64,000 nt of DNA from Pelobates cultripes (Eukaryota; Chordata; Amphibia; Anura; Pelobatidae), in contig OW240917.1 in assembly GCA_933207985.1 (NCBI GenBank), positions 123,171,671 through 123,235,670 on the forward strand, written 5' to 3'. The notes under the pieces are model-generated. The model was given only the letters and a program-made list of their open reading frames with translations. It was not told the origin of the DNA and made no database searches. A program made the translations under genes and the position numbers. Below, piece by piece: positions 23,722-33,808 of this stretch (the stretch's first letter is position 1; every line of letters starts with the position of its first letter).

Positions 23722-26388
23722 CTAAGATGGGGTGAGGATGTCGGTTTGCCTGGACAATCCATCTGCGTTCCCATTCTGCTTACCGGGTCGATAAGTGATG
23801 GTGAAGTTATATGGCTGTAGTGCTAAACTCCACCTCAGCAGTCTGCCATTGTCTCCAGAGACCCGGTTAAGCCAGACAAGGGGATTGTGGTCCGTCACAA
23901 GGGAAAATTCTTGTCCATATAAATACGGGCTTAGCTTCTTCAATGCCCACACCAGAGCCAAACATTCCTTCTCCACTGCCGCATAACTCACTTCTCTGGG
24001 TAACAACTTTCTGCTGAGATATGCGACAGGGTGCTCTCCTCCATCTTCCCCGACCTGGCTCAGCACAGCCCCCAGTCCATACATGGAAGCATCTGTATGG
24101 ACGAGAAAACGTTTGTTAGGGACTGGGGCAGCCAGGACAGGGGCATTCACAAGAGCTTGTTTGAGTGCTTGGAACGCAGCTTCACAAGCTGGAGACCACA
24201 GGACCTGCTTAGGAAGATTTTTCTTGGTCAGGTCAGTCAGGGGTTTGGCAATAGCGCTGTAGTCGGGGACAAAGCGTCTATAGTACCCTGCTGTCCCTAG
24301 GAAGGCTAACACCTGGGTCTTGGTGATAGGTGTGGGCCAGTTAGCAACTGCCTCTATCTTGGCTGGCTCTGGCCTCTGGCTCCCACACCCTACTCTGTGA
24401 CCCAGGTACTGCACTTCAGCCATGCCTAAATGGCACTTCTCTGGTTTCAATGTCAGGCCAGCGGCCCGAATCTTGTCCAGTACTACCCCTACATGCACTA
24501 GGTGTTCTTCCCAGGACTCACTGTAGATCGCAATGTCATCCAGGTATGCACAAGCAAATTCCTGGAATCCATCAAGAAGTCTATCCACCATACGCTGGAA
24601 GGTAGCTGGGGCATTCTTCATCCCAAATGGCATGACCTTAAATTGCTACAGGCCAAATGGGGTGACGAAGGCCGACTTGGGGATAGCATCCTCGGCCAGG
24701 GGAATCTGCCAGTAGCCTTTGCACAGGTCTATGGTGGTCAGATAGCGTCCCCTGGCAATGCGATCTAGCAATTCGTCTACCCGGGGCATCGGGTAGGCGT
24801 CAGTGGTGGTCCGCTCATTGAGACGCCTGTAGTCCACACAGAACCGGGTGGTCCCATCCTTCTTGGGCACCAGGACTACAGGCGAGGCCCAAGGGCTATC
24901 GGAGTGTTCGATGACCCCCAGCTGGGTCATCTCCTGTATCTCCTTCCGCATTCCTTCCCGGACTGCTTCAGGGATACGGTAGGGGGGTTGTCGCAGAGGG
25001 TTCTGTCCAGGGGTTTCTACCTTGTGTACAGCTAGGGTAGTGTAACCAGGTTCTTGGGAGAAGGTCGCCTGCTTTTCCCACAGAAGCTGTCTGGCCTGGC
25101 CCTTCTCGGTAGCGCTCAATCTGTCCCCTAGCTGTACTAGGCTAGTAAGATCCGTCTGGGGGTCCCTCTCTAACAGGTCTGGCAAGGGTAAACTTTCTGT
25201 ATCATCTGCAGCAGGGGCACATACTGCAGCGACATTCTCTGGTCTCTCCTGATACTCCTTTAGCATGTTCACATGGAAGGATCGCTGGATCCTTTCATCT
25301 GAACAGCTGGCTATAAGGTAGGTAGTATCACATATCTGTGCTAACACCTTATACGGGCCCTGCCAAGATGCCTGCATCTTGTTCGCCTTCACAGGTTTGA
25401 GTACTAACACTTTCTGCCCAACCTGGAAGACTCGCTGTCGGGCACCCCGATCGTACCACCTCTTCTGTCTCCCCTGAGCCACCTGGAGATTCTCCCTTAC
25501 CATTAGGGACAGTTTCTCCATGCGGTCCCGGAGTTCCAGAACATATGGTACTATGGGGGTCCCTTCCTGCTCTGTCTCCCCCTCCCAGTGGCCTCTAATG
25601 AGATCTAGGGGTCCGCGGACCCTTCTCCCATATAGCAACTCAAAGGGGGAGAACCCAGTAGATTCCTGGGGCACCTCTCTGTAGGCAAACAACAGATGAG
25701 GCAGGAATCGCTCCCAGTCTCTGCAAGTGTCAGAAAAGGTCCTCAGCATCTGTTTGAGGGTGCCATTAAATCGCTCGCAGAGACCGTTAGTCTGTGGATG
25801 GTAAGGTGAGCTAAGCAGCGGTTTAATACCGCACACCTTCCACAGTTGCTGGGTGAGCACAGCGGTGAATTGGGTTCCCTGGTCAGAGAGAATCTCTTGA
25901 GGGAACCCGACTCTGGTGAAAATCCTAACCAGGGCATCAGCAACTGTCTCTGCCTCTATATTAGACAGCGCTACTGCCTCTGGATAGCGAGTGGCATAAT
26001 CCACCACGGTGAGAATATATTTCTTACCGGATGGACTAGCCCTGGCCAGTGGACCCACAATGTCAACGGCTATGCGGGCAAAGGGCTCCCCAATGATAGG
26101 CATAGACATAAGCCTAGCTCTTGGGTGGTCCCCCCGCTTCCCTATCCGTTGACATGTGTCACACGTACTGCAGTATGTCCGCACAGCCTGATTGAAGTTT
26201 GGCCAAAAAAAGTTCTGCATGATCCTATAGGCTGTGCGGCGGGAACCTAGATGTCCAGCTAACGGAACATCATGCCCTATCCGCAGAATCTCCTGCCGGT
26301 ATTTCGCGGGCACCACCAGCTGTCGATTCGGCGGAGGGGCAACACTCTTCGGGGAAAGCTTGGGGATCCTATATAACCTGTCCCCCAC
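23722..26388 (-). pseudogene. Inner element pol: integrase, reverse transcriptase, RNase H (one in-frame stop)
   Basis: The frame opens near 26388 and ends at 23722. It begins with the integrase zinc finger (H-x3-H within 'IGHDVPLAGH', then CSTCDTC), followed by the catalytic core with Asp in 'VVDYATRYP', Asp in 'LSDQGTQFTA' and Glu in 'QTNGLCERFN'. A GPY/F-like C-terminal module comes next ('WQGPYKV', 'FHVNMLK'). Only after that come reverse transcriptase ('FCVDYRRLNERT', 'LDLCKGYWQIPL', 'YLDDIAIY' with both Asp) and RNase H ('HTDASMYGLGAV', 'VTDHNPLVWL', 'NGNADGLSRQ'). A single TAG at 24646-24648 replaces the Tyr expected in 'GLYQFKVMPFGM'; otherwise the frame is open. Protease is absent upstream. 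The integrase-first order is that of Gmr1-type elements. Confidence 0.93.
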
Positions 26389-26440
26389 CCACTCATACCG
26401 TTCCCCATCTAATCCTTCCTCTCCAGTATCTGCTCTGTCC

Positions 26441-27259
26441 CTATACTTCTGGAGGGTCGAAGGTAGCGGGTTTGCGGTCCCTAACCCACTCTCTGACTCC
26501 TACGGGTAAGCGGTCAAAACAGTGCTCCAACAAAAACACTTGCAGCACCTCTTCCCCAGTTACCGCTTGGCACCCTGCCATCCAGTGGGCTGCGGTGCGG
26601 TGTACTCGGCATGCCCACTCAACATAAGAATCACCAGCCTGCTTGTTAGTGTCCCGGAATCGCCGCCGGTATGCCTCTGGGGTCACAGCATATCTGGCCA
26701 AAAGGGCATCTTTCACTGCCCTGTAGCTGGTAAGTTCCTCCTCTGGGATGGCCTGAAACGCCTCACTGGCCCGGCCGGATAACTTCCAAGAGAGGATGGG
26801 GACCCATTCTCCTGCGGGTACCTGGTGTAAGGCACATTGCCTTTCAAAATCCGCCAGGAACCCATCAATTTCTCCTTCGGCTTCTACAAAGTTCCGAAAT
26901 GCAGCAAAAGGTACTTTTCTCCTTCCATTATTATTATACGGTACCTCAGCTGCTGCAGCGCCTCTTCCTTGAAGCGCCTGTTGTGCTGCTACTGCCGCTT
27001 GTACTTGCACCACAATATCTGCTGCGGGGTTGGGGCCAAAATGTGCCAGCCTGATCTGAACTGCCCGGTTAAACTGTATCTCCTCGGGTGTTAACTCCAG
27101 TATGCCAGGCACATCCGCTCCCCCCGTTCCCTGTGCTGCATCCATTTCCAATAGTATGGCAATAATCTCTCTTTTCTTGAGATTACTCGCTGATCGTCCT
27201 CTGCGTTCCAATATATCTTTAAGGGTAGCACGCCTTAACTCCTCATACTGCATTTCCAA
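26441..27259 (-). CDS. Inner element gag, C-terminally truncated
   Basis: This is an open frame of 272 codons. It begins 'MEMQYEELRRATLKDILERR', a SAP-like N-terminus also found in the outer gag ('TTLKDLLEARG'), and continues through the conserved capsid block 'FLADFERQCALHQVPAGEW', 'KLSGRASEAFQAIPEEEL' and 'LLARYAVTPEAYRRRF'. It would form the particle that packages element RNA. It ends shortly after 'VREWVRDRKPAT'. The outer element continues there with a CCHC knuckle and protease, which are missing here. The sequence joins directly, in another frame, to the 'YRDRADTGEE' region just before integrase. The junction is near 26455, so this is an internal deletion of roughly 0.7-0.8 kb. Confidence 0.85.
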   Translation of the reverse strand: MEMQYEELRRATLKDILERRGRSASNLKKREIIAILLEMDAAQGTGGADVPGILELTPEEIQFNRAVQIRLAHFGPNPAADIVVQVQAAVAAQQALQGRGAAAAEVPYNNNGRRKVPFAAFRNFVEAEGEIDGFLADFERQCALHQVPAGEWVPILSWKLSGRASEAFQAIPEEELTSYRAVKDALLARYAVTPEAYRRRFRDTNKQAGDSYVEWACRVHRTAAHWMAGCQAVTGEEVLQVFLLEHCFDRLPVGVREWVRDRKPATFDPPEV

Positions 27260-27292
27260 CCTGGGATGTGTAGCTTGCCTTCCGGGCTGTAG

Positions 27293-27316
27293 GATTCATC
27301 CCGTCGCTTGCCACCA
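27293..27316 (-). other. Inner element, primer-binding site
   Basis: Two bases inside the 5' LTR the coding strand reads TGGTGGCAAGCGACGGGAT. Its complement resembles the 3' end of a vertebrate tRNA-Leu (…CCGCTGCCACCA) with one extra base. The outer element has nearly the same site. Confidence 0.6.
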
Positions 27317-27318
27317 AT

Positions 27319-28401
27319 TGTTACGACACGTACCGTCGGGTAGATGAAGCCGCCGTTTAGGCAATAATCCCCTTCTCCAGAAATGCAGTTTAAATCCAGC
27401 CGATCGCCAAACTCCCGAACGAAGTCCACGAACACGGCAACTCCCGAACAGCCAGCCAGTCGAACGCCTTCCATAGCTAGAAATAACGAAAGCGCTGTCC
27501 CAGTAATAATTCGAGACCAAGCTCCGTCTTGAGGGTCAAATGAAGTTCTCTTTAATGGGGGCTACCTGCCCGGTATTTATGCAGGTCTCCACAAGGTGGA
27601 CACTCCCCGAGGGGACCTTGTGGAAGACTGTAAAATATGTTATACAGTAGCCAATCGCAGTGGCTTCAATAATAGCCCTTCCCATCTTACCCACAAATCC
27701 GTCTTCTCTACCCTGGAGATAATTAGGAAGAAACCTAATTATCTCCCAAGGTAGAGACAATCGCCATTTTAGCTTACAGTAACAAAAATACATTAAAATA
27801 CATAACGACAGAAATACCGAATGCATATGGTTCGTGTAACGTATCCCCAGACAGCCTTGATCTGAGGGCATGTTTTCACCGAACAGCGCTCAGATCCGAT
27901 GTATCTAGTCGAATCGCCATGGAGTCAAAGTCTTTCACCAGTCCTTCGGTATACGCATGACTCCATGGGATGGCTGTCGGGGTAAAAGTCCATACGAATG
28001 AATAAAACTCCCGAACGACCGACGTTCGCATGCCTTGTCGAAAAGGAAGGTAGGCAGCAGCTTTTCAGCGGTGTTCGGTAGTTTAAGTGTCCGTTTTTAG
28101 TTCCATACAGTTTGTACCGAACACCGCTCTGTGTTCGTATGTCCCAAAATGGCCGCTGCCTCGTGGTCGACATGCGAACGACGACCACCCGTACGAATGG
28201 AATGGAGAGGTGTCTGCGGTTAACCACAACGTTCTAATTGGGGCCAAGAGGTTAACCAGCAGCACACTCCTCTCCTGGGTGGTCGTTCGTTCGGTAGTTT
28301 CAATCGGCATTTTGCAAATTGCACGAACGGGGTTATATGAACAGGCAATTCCGCGAACAAAGGGAAACAGACGAACCAACAATGCAGATGAATCTGTCAC
28401 A
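27319..28401 (-). repeat. Inner element, 5' LTR
   Basis: It is almost identical to 22556-23648 apart from a 10 bp deletion near 27510 and about three substitutions (such as a/g near 27474, t/g near 27857 and c/a near 27956). Confidence 0.95.
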
Positions 28402-28406
28402 CTGTA

Positions 28407-29296
28407 TATGCACTTCTTGTATTTGTTGTCAATAGCAATGTTTCCCTATGGCATTCGGTAGCTAAAACTACCGAATGCAGACCATCCTGTCACCCCTGTA
28501 TACAGACTGTACCCCCTTGCTAGCTGGATTACGTTCGGTAGAAGTTTTGCACGAACGGCAGGTCTCGCCGCCATTTCGGGACTTCCTCGTGTTCGCGGCC
28601 ATTTTAGCTCCCGAACAGCGGTGTTTGCCCTTGAATGTCTGGAACTGAAAACGGACACTCAAACAGGCGAACACCGCTGAAGCCTCCAGACCTTCGTAAA
28701 ACCCCTTCCAAACTACCGAACGACCAGGCATTCGGTAGAAAGACTTACCAACAGATGGGGAATCAAGCGAACCAAGGATGGTAGCTGGATGGTCGGCCGT
28801 TCGGGAGGTTTTTCATGCGATCTAAGACCGACTGCAGGGCCAGAATTCATGGAACTGTTTTCGGCTACTTTGCCCGTCTAGTCGGTCAAAACTTCTAAGT
28901 CCTATATCTCCCGAACGGGTACATCCAAACTTTGGGGAATTTCTGTTACGTTTTAATTGTGTTTAATGGTTATCTGAGGGGAGGAGATGTACAGTATGTA
29001 TATTGTTAGGATTGGATGTATGGCTAATTATATGGGAGGCTCCCTTGCATGGGCTGAATCCCATAAAATGAGCATGCCTGTCATTAAACCTTCAGTTCAT
29101 CTTTGTACCCTTATTCTGACTACGTATGCTGTTTGGGAGTTCGTGTGTTACTGTGGGAATTATCCAGGAACACTATTGGATTTAAAATTGGGAATTCGTC
29201 TACTATTACTACCGAACGGAGGGCTATATCCACTGGGCTCTGGCTGTTCGGGAGGAAACTGCCGATTAAGGTTTAAATGTACTTGGTTTCCTTACA
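28407..29296 (+). repeat. Outer element, 5' LTR, main part
   Basis: This continues the LTR begun at 22525-22555. It matches 33840-34808 but lacks about 76 bp corresponding to 34353-34430. It ends TTACA, followed by 'ac' and the primer-binding site. Confidence 0.93.
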
Positions 29297-29298
29297 AC

Positions 29299-29322
29299 TG
29301 ATGGCAAGCGGCGGGATTCGAA
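29299..29322 (+). other. Outer element, primer-binding site
   Basis: TGATGGCAAGCGGCGGGATT begins two bases after the LTR and corresponds to the site in the inner element. The complement contains a T-arm-like 'GATTCGAATC' and resembles the tRNA-Leu 3' end with a one-base insertion. Confidence 0.6.
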
Positions 29323-29358
29323 TCCCGAACGGACGTTTTAAAGCAAGCAAAGGAATGA

Positions 29359-30201
29359 ATGGCGCAGCAATACCAACAGCATAAAAGAACCACGCTTAAG
29401 GATTTGCTGGAAGCTCGAGGCGTAATATCAAGCAACAAAACAAAAGCCACGTTAATTGCAGAGCTGTTACAGGGCGACAGAACCAGCACTACAGAAATGG
29501 AACCTGAGGAAGAAACGGTGATGCAGAAGGACATCAGATGGATGCTCAGTTTATTGGGAACTAATCCAGCTACAGAGGCGATGCTGCAGGTCATGGCACA
29601 AGCAAGGCAAGCACAGAAGGAGCGAGATGACAGACTACTACAGGGGGATTTGCTACACTCCCCGGGAAGTACAAATGACATGCCGAAAAAGGTAAATTAT
29701 GCTGCATTTAAAAACTTTAATGACAATGAAATGGAGATTGATAGTTATCTGCAAGACTTTGAAAGGCAATGTGCACTGGAAGGATTAGACTCCAACAAAT
29801 GGGCTGCAGTACTGAGCAGCAAGTTGTCAGGCAGAGCATCAGAAGCAGCATGAGCAGTACCTGATGAAGATATTCATAATTATGGAAAGATAAATGACAT
29901 TTTGTTGACTAGATATGCGGTTACCCCTGAGGCATACAGAAAGAAATTCAGGGAACTGAGGAAAACAGGGAGGGATACCCATACTGAATGGGCATTCCGG
30001 CTACACAGGGCAGCCCGAAATTGGATGAAGGGCTGCCAAGCAACCACTCTGGAGGATGCTTTGCAACTTCTCCTATTAGAACAATTTTTTAACCATACCG
30101 GAGAGGATATTAAGGACTGGGTTAAAGACGGGAAGCCTAAAACTGTGGAGGAGGCAGCAAGACTGGCAGATGAATACCAGGATAACAGGAGGCGAGAATA
30201 A
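29359..30201 (+). pseudogene. Outer element gag (capsid part)
   Basis: It starts 'MAQQYQQHKRTTLKDLLEAR' (SAP-like) and contains the capsid block 'YLQDFERQCALEGLDSNKW', 'KLSGRASEA', 'LLTRYAVTPEAYRKKF' and 'EWAFRLHRAARNWMKGCQA', matching the inner gag over its length. A TGA at 29851-29853 lies inside the capsid block, and a TAA at 30199-30201 separates it from the zinc-knuckle/protease part. All following coding pieces of the element stay in this same frame. Gag would build the virus-like particle; this copy cannot do so without reading through the stops. Confidence 0.88.
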
Positions 30202-30204
30202 GGG

Positions 30205-30942
30205 GTGAGCCGACCTGCGTTTAAACAGCCTTATTCAGCCCCAACCACGGCTGCACTACCTAGAGCTCCCCTGAGTAATTCGCCCCACAACCCAGCCGCA
30301 GCACCCCGACAACCTGCTGTGTGTCACTACTGCAAACAACCAGGACACTTTAAAAATCAGTGCCCACGTTTAAACCGGGGAAGCTGGGAAAGGCAACCTC
30401 CACAGTCACAACCCAGGGCCGCTGCTCATTGTGTACAGCAGGAGAGTACATCATGGGTACCTCCCCACGAGGAACAATGGAGTGTGTTGCACAAAGTCAA
30501 CCCTGTGCAAGCCGGGGGTGACAACTGGGACCACCACCGTCAATGGATTACGGTAGACGGGGTGGGGGCCCGTGCCTTAAGAGACTCTGGGGCCACGTTA
30601 ACTGTGGTTCAACCACACACTGTCAAGGCTCAAACGCACACGGGCCACACTGTGGCAGTAAGGGTCGCCGGGGGTGCCATTCACAAATTACCCACGGCTA
30701 AAGTTCTTGTGGGTTGGGGCTCGGGATCTAAACAACTAGAGGTTGGCATTATGCAGGAGCTACCAGCCGAAGTACTGTTGGGGAATGATGTGGGCTGTTT
30801 AACTTCCCAGTTAGCCCGAGACACCCCAGCTGAGGCGTATCCGGTTACCACCCGAGCTCAAGCCAGACTGGAAGCACCGCTGCACTCTGAGGAAACCCAG
30901 GTAGGAGTTGACATCCCCCCTTTGCCCGACCCCCCTCCCTAG
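30205..30942 (+). pseudogene. Outer element nucleocapsid zinc knuckle and protease
   Basis: It continues the gag frame after the TAA at 30199. A CCHC knuckle 'CHYCKQPGHFKNQC' lies near residue 45 (RNA binding), and the aspartic protease active site 'LRDSGATLTVV' lies near residue 125, followed by 'VLLGNDVGCL', a flap-distal motif typical of Ty3/gypsy proteases. It ends with TAG at 30940-30942, then continues in the same frame towards integrase. This is the segment that the inner element lacks. Confidence 0.88.
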
Positions 30943-33714
30943 TTCTGGGATACTCCCCAGGGGTTTGAGCAGGAACAAAGGACTGACCCCACTCTAGCCG
31001 GGTATAGAAAAGCAGTAGGGGACAATAGGGGCAACAACCCCCACGAAAAGTTTGAATGGCATAAGGGACTGTTGTATAGGGTGATAGATGGGGCGGGACA
31101 CGGAACCGCCCAGGTTACTAAAAGACAACTAGTAGTGCCCCGCAAGTTTCGGGCTGAGTTACTAAGGCTCAGCCATGATATTCCTCTAGCCGGACATTTA
31201 GGGGTTAAGAAGACTAGGGACCGCCTGACCCAAACTTTCTTCTGGCCCAGGATCACTCAAGACCTCAAATACTATTGCAGGACCTGTGACATTTGCCAGA
31301 AAATAGGGAAACGGGGTGACCACCAAAAAGCAAAGCTCCACCCGTTACCCATCATAGAAGAGCCATTTCACCGGGTAGTGGTAGATTTAATATGACCCCT
31401 CAGTTGGCCCAGTCAGTCTGGTAAATGGTTCATACTCACCGTAGTGGACTATGCCACTCGGTACCCCGCAGCCGTAGCCCTTCCCAATATAGAAGCCGAA
31501 ACTGTAGCCGAGGCCCTGGTCAAAATATTCTCCCGGGTAGGTTTCCCCCAGGAGATCCTATCCGACAGAGGGACTCAGTTCACAGCTCTCCTGACACAAC
31601 AGCTGTGGCAGAGCAGTGGAGTGAAAGCCCTCTTTAGCGCCCCATATCACCCCCAGACCAACGGTCTCTGTGAACGTTTTAACAGCACGCTCAAGCAAAT
31701 GCTAAAAACGTTCGCAGAGTCCTGCAGGAACTGGGAGAAGTATCTTCCCCATCTTCTGTTTGCCTATCGTGAGGTGCCCCAGGCATCCACAGGGTTTTCC
31801 CCCTTCGAAATTGTGTTCGGGAGAAAAGTTCAGGGCCCCCTGGATCTCGTACGGGAGCACTGGGAGGGCAACACGGATGATGGGGGGATCGCTATAGTCC
31901 AATACGTACTGGAGTTCCGCGACAAGCTGCAAACTCTCACCGAATCGGTTCGGGAGAATCTGCAGGCGGCCCAGGACTGCCAAAAGAGGTGCTACGACAG
32001 GGGTGCTCGAGACAGAGTCCTAGACTTGGGCCAAAAAGTATTAGCGTTGAGACCCGCCAAAAGAGATAAGCTCCAGGCAGCCTGGCAGGGACCCTTTAAG
32101 GTGGTGGAGCGAATGAGCGATACCACCTACATTGTAAGCAAATGTTCGGATGAGAGACTGACCAAAGTCTTCCATGTAAACATGCTGAAGCCTTACTACG
32201 AACGGACAGAAGATGTCGGCGCTGTATGCACCCGCTCTTCCGAAGATAGCGAGGGACTCCCACTCCCCGATCTGTTAGATTCCTCTCCCTGCAGTATTGA
32301 CCAGGTCAGTCTTGGTCAGAACCTACAACCTATAGAGCGACAGGAAGCAGCCTGCTTACTCCGGGAATACCAGGGCATGTTTTCGGCCATCCCAGGCTAT
32401 ACCTCCGCTGCGGTACACCGGGTAGATACCCAGGGAAAGACGCCACTACGGCAGCCGCCCTACCGCATTCCCAAGGCCGTGCGTGAGAGCATGCTGGCAG
32501 AACTTGCCGACATGCTCAAGTTAGGGGTAATAGAACCCTCTCAAAGCTCTTGGGCCTCTCTGGTAGTACTAGTACCGAAGCGTGACGGCACCACACGCTT
32601 CTGTGTAGACTACCGGAGGCTCAACGACCGCACCATAACAGACGCCTACCCCATGCCCAGAATAGATGAGTTACTGGACCGTATGGCCGGAGGTAATTAC
32701 TTGACCACTTTGGATTTGTGCAAAGGGTACTGGCAGATCCCTCTGGAGTCTGCCGCCATCCCCAAGTCGGCATTCGTCACTCCTTTTGGGCTTTACCAAT
32801 TCAAGGTTATGCCCTTTGGGATGAAGAATGCCCTGGCTACGTTTCAGCGGATGGCTGACAGGCTCCTGGAGGGACTCCAGGACTTTGCATGTGCGTATTT
32901 AGACTATATTGCTGTCTACAGCCGCACATGGGGAGACCATCTAGGCCACGTGTCCAGGGTGCTCGAGAGAATTCACCAAGCAGGGCTTACATTGAAACCG
33001 GACAAATGTCACGTGGGTATGATGGAGGTACAGTACCTCGGCCACAGGGTAGGGTCAGGTAAACAGCGGCCTGAGCCTGCCAAGATAGAGGCCATAGCTA
33101 GTTGGCCCCAACCTCAGACTAAGACCCAGGTCTTAGCCTTCTTAGGAACAGCCGGTTATTACCGGAAATTTGTCCCCGACTATAGAGCCCTGGCCAAACC
33201 CCTCACTGATCTCACCAAAAAGGCCCTTTCCAAACAGGTTACCTGGACCCCAGAGTGCGTGGCAGCCTTCCAGAAACTGAAAGCAGCATTGAGTGAGGCT
33301 CCTGTGTTGGCAGCACCAGACTACTCTATATAATTTCTTGTCCACACAGATGCCTCCATGTTTGGGCTGGGAGCCGTGTTAAGCCAGGTGGGAGACGACG
33401 GCATGGAACACCCGGTGGCCTATCTAAGTCGTAAACTGTTGCCCCGGGAAGTCAGTTATGCCACCGTGGAGAAGGACTGCCTAGCCCTGGTGTGGGCCCT
33501 TAAGAAACTCCAACCTTATTTGTACGGCCGGCCGTTTACTCTGATGACAGACTACAACCCGTTGGTGTGGTTAAACCGGGTGGCTGGCGACAACCCTAGA
33601 CTTTTACGGTGGAGCCTAGCCCTTCAACCGTACAACTTCACTATGCAATATCGTCCGGGCAAACAAAATGGTAATGCAGATGGTTTGTCCCGCCAAACGG
33701 AATTGGATGCTTAA
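30943..33714 (+). pseudogene. Outer element pol: integrase, reverse transcriptase, RNase H (stops, mutated RT)
   Basis: It is in the same frame as gag and protease. Integrase zinc finger: 'LSHDIPLAGHLG' and 'CRTCDICQK'; core: 'VDYATRYP', 'LSDRGTQFTA' and 'QTNGLCERFN'; GPY/F-like tail: 'WQGPFKVV' and 'VFHVNMLKPYY'. Reverse transcriptase follows in the same uninterrupted stretch (31444-33333): 'FCVDYRRLNDRT', 'LDLCKGYWQIPL' and 'FGMKNALATFQ'. Its catalytic box reads YLDY instead of YLDD (Tyr codon 32905-32907), so polymerase activity is expected to be lost. RNase H follows ('HTDASMFGLGAV', 'MTDYNPLVWL', 'NGNADGLSRQ') and the frame ends at 33714. Stops: TGA 31393-31395 in integrase and TAA 33331-33333 between RT and RNase H. 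There are no frameshifts. Confidence 0.93.
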
Positions 33715-33795
33715 CCAGGACTGTTTCTTTGTTTCCCCTCAGACATCCCCAAGCCAACCCGTCAGGGTCTTGGCGGGTATGCCGACCTATGGACT

Positions 33796-33808
33796 TATAG
33801 GGGAGCAG
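33796..33808 (+). other. Outer element, polypurine tract
   Basis: 'ataggggagcag' lies directly before the 3' LTR, the expected plus-strand primer position. Confidence 0.6.

Larger units (their letters stand above)
22556..28401 (-). mobile_element. Inner LTR retrotransposon, Gmr1-like Ty3/gypsy, nested in the outer 5' LTR
   Basis: It spans TGTTACGACACG at 22556 to CTGTCACA ending at 28401, flanked by CTGTA at 22551-22555 and 28402-28406. The intact target is seen in the outer 3' LTR near 33835-33841 ('actgtatatgcac'). LTRs are 22556-23648 (1093 bp) and 27319-28401 (1083 bp). They differ by one 10 bp indel and about three substitutions, so insertion is recent. The total is 5846 bp. The coding order on the minus strand is gag, integrase, reverse transcriptase, RNase H; the zinc knuckle and protease are missing. 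Confidence 0.94.
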
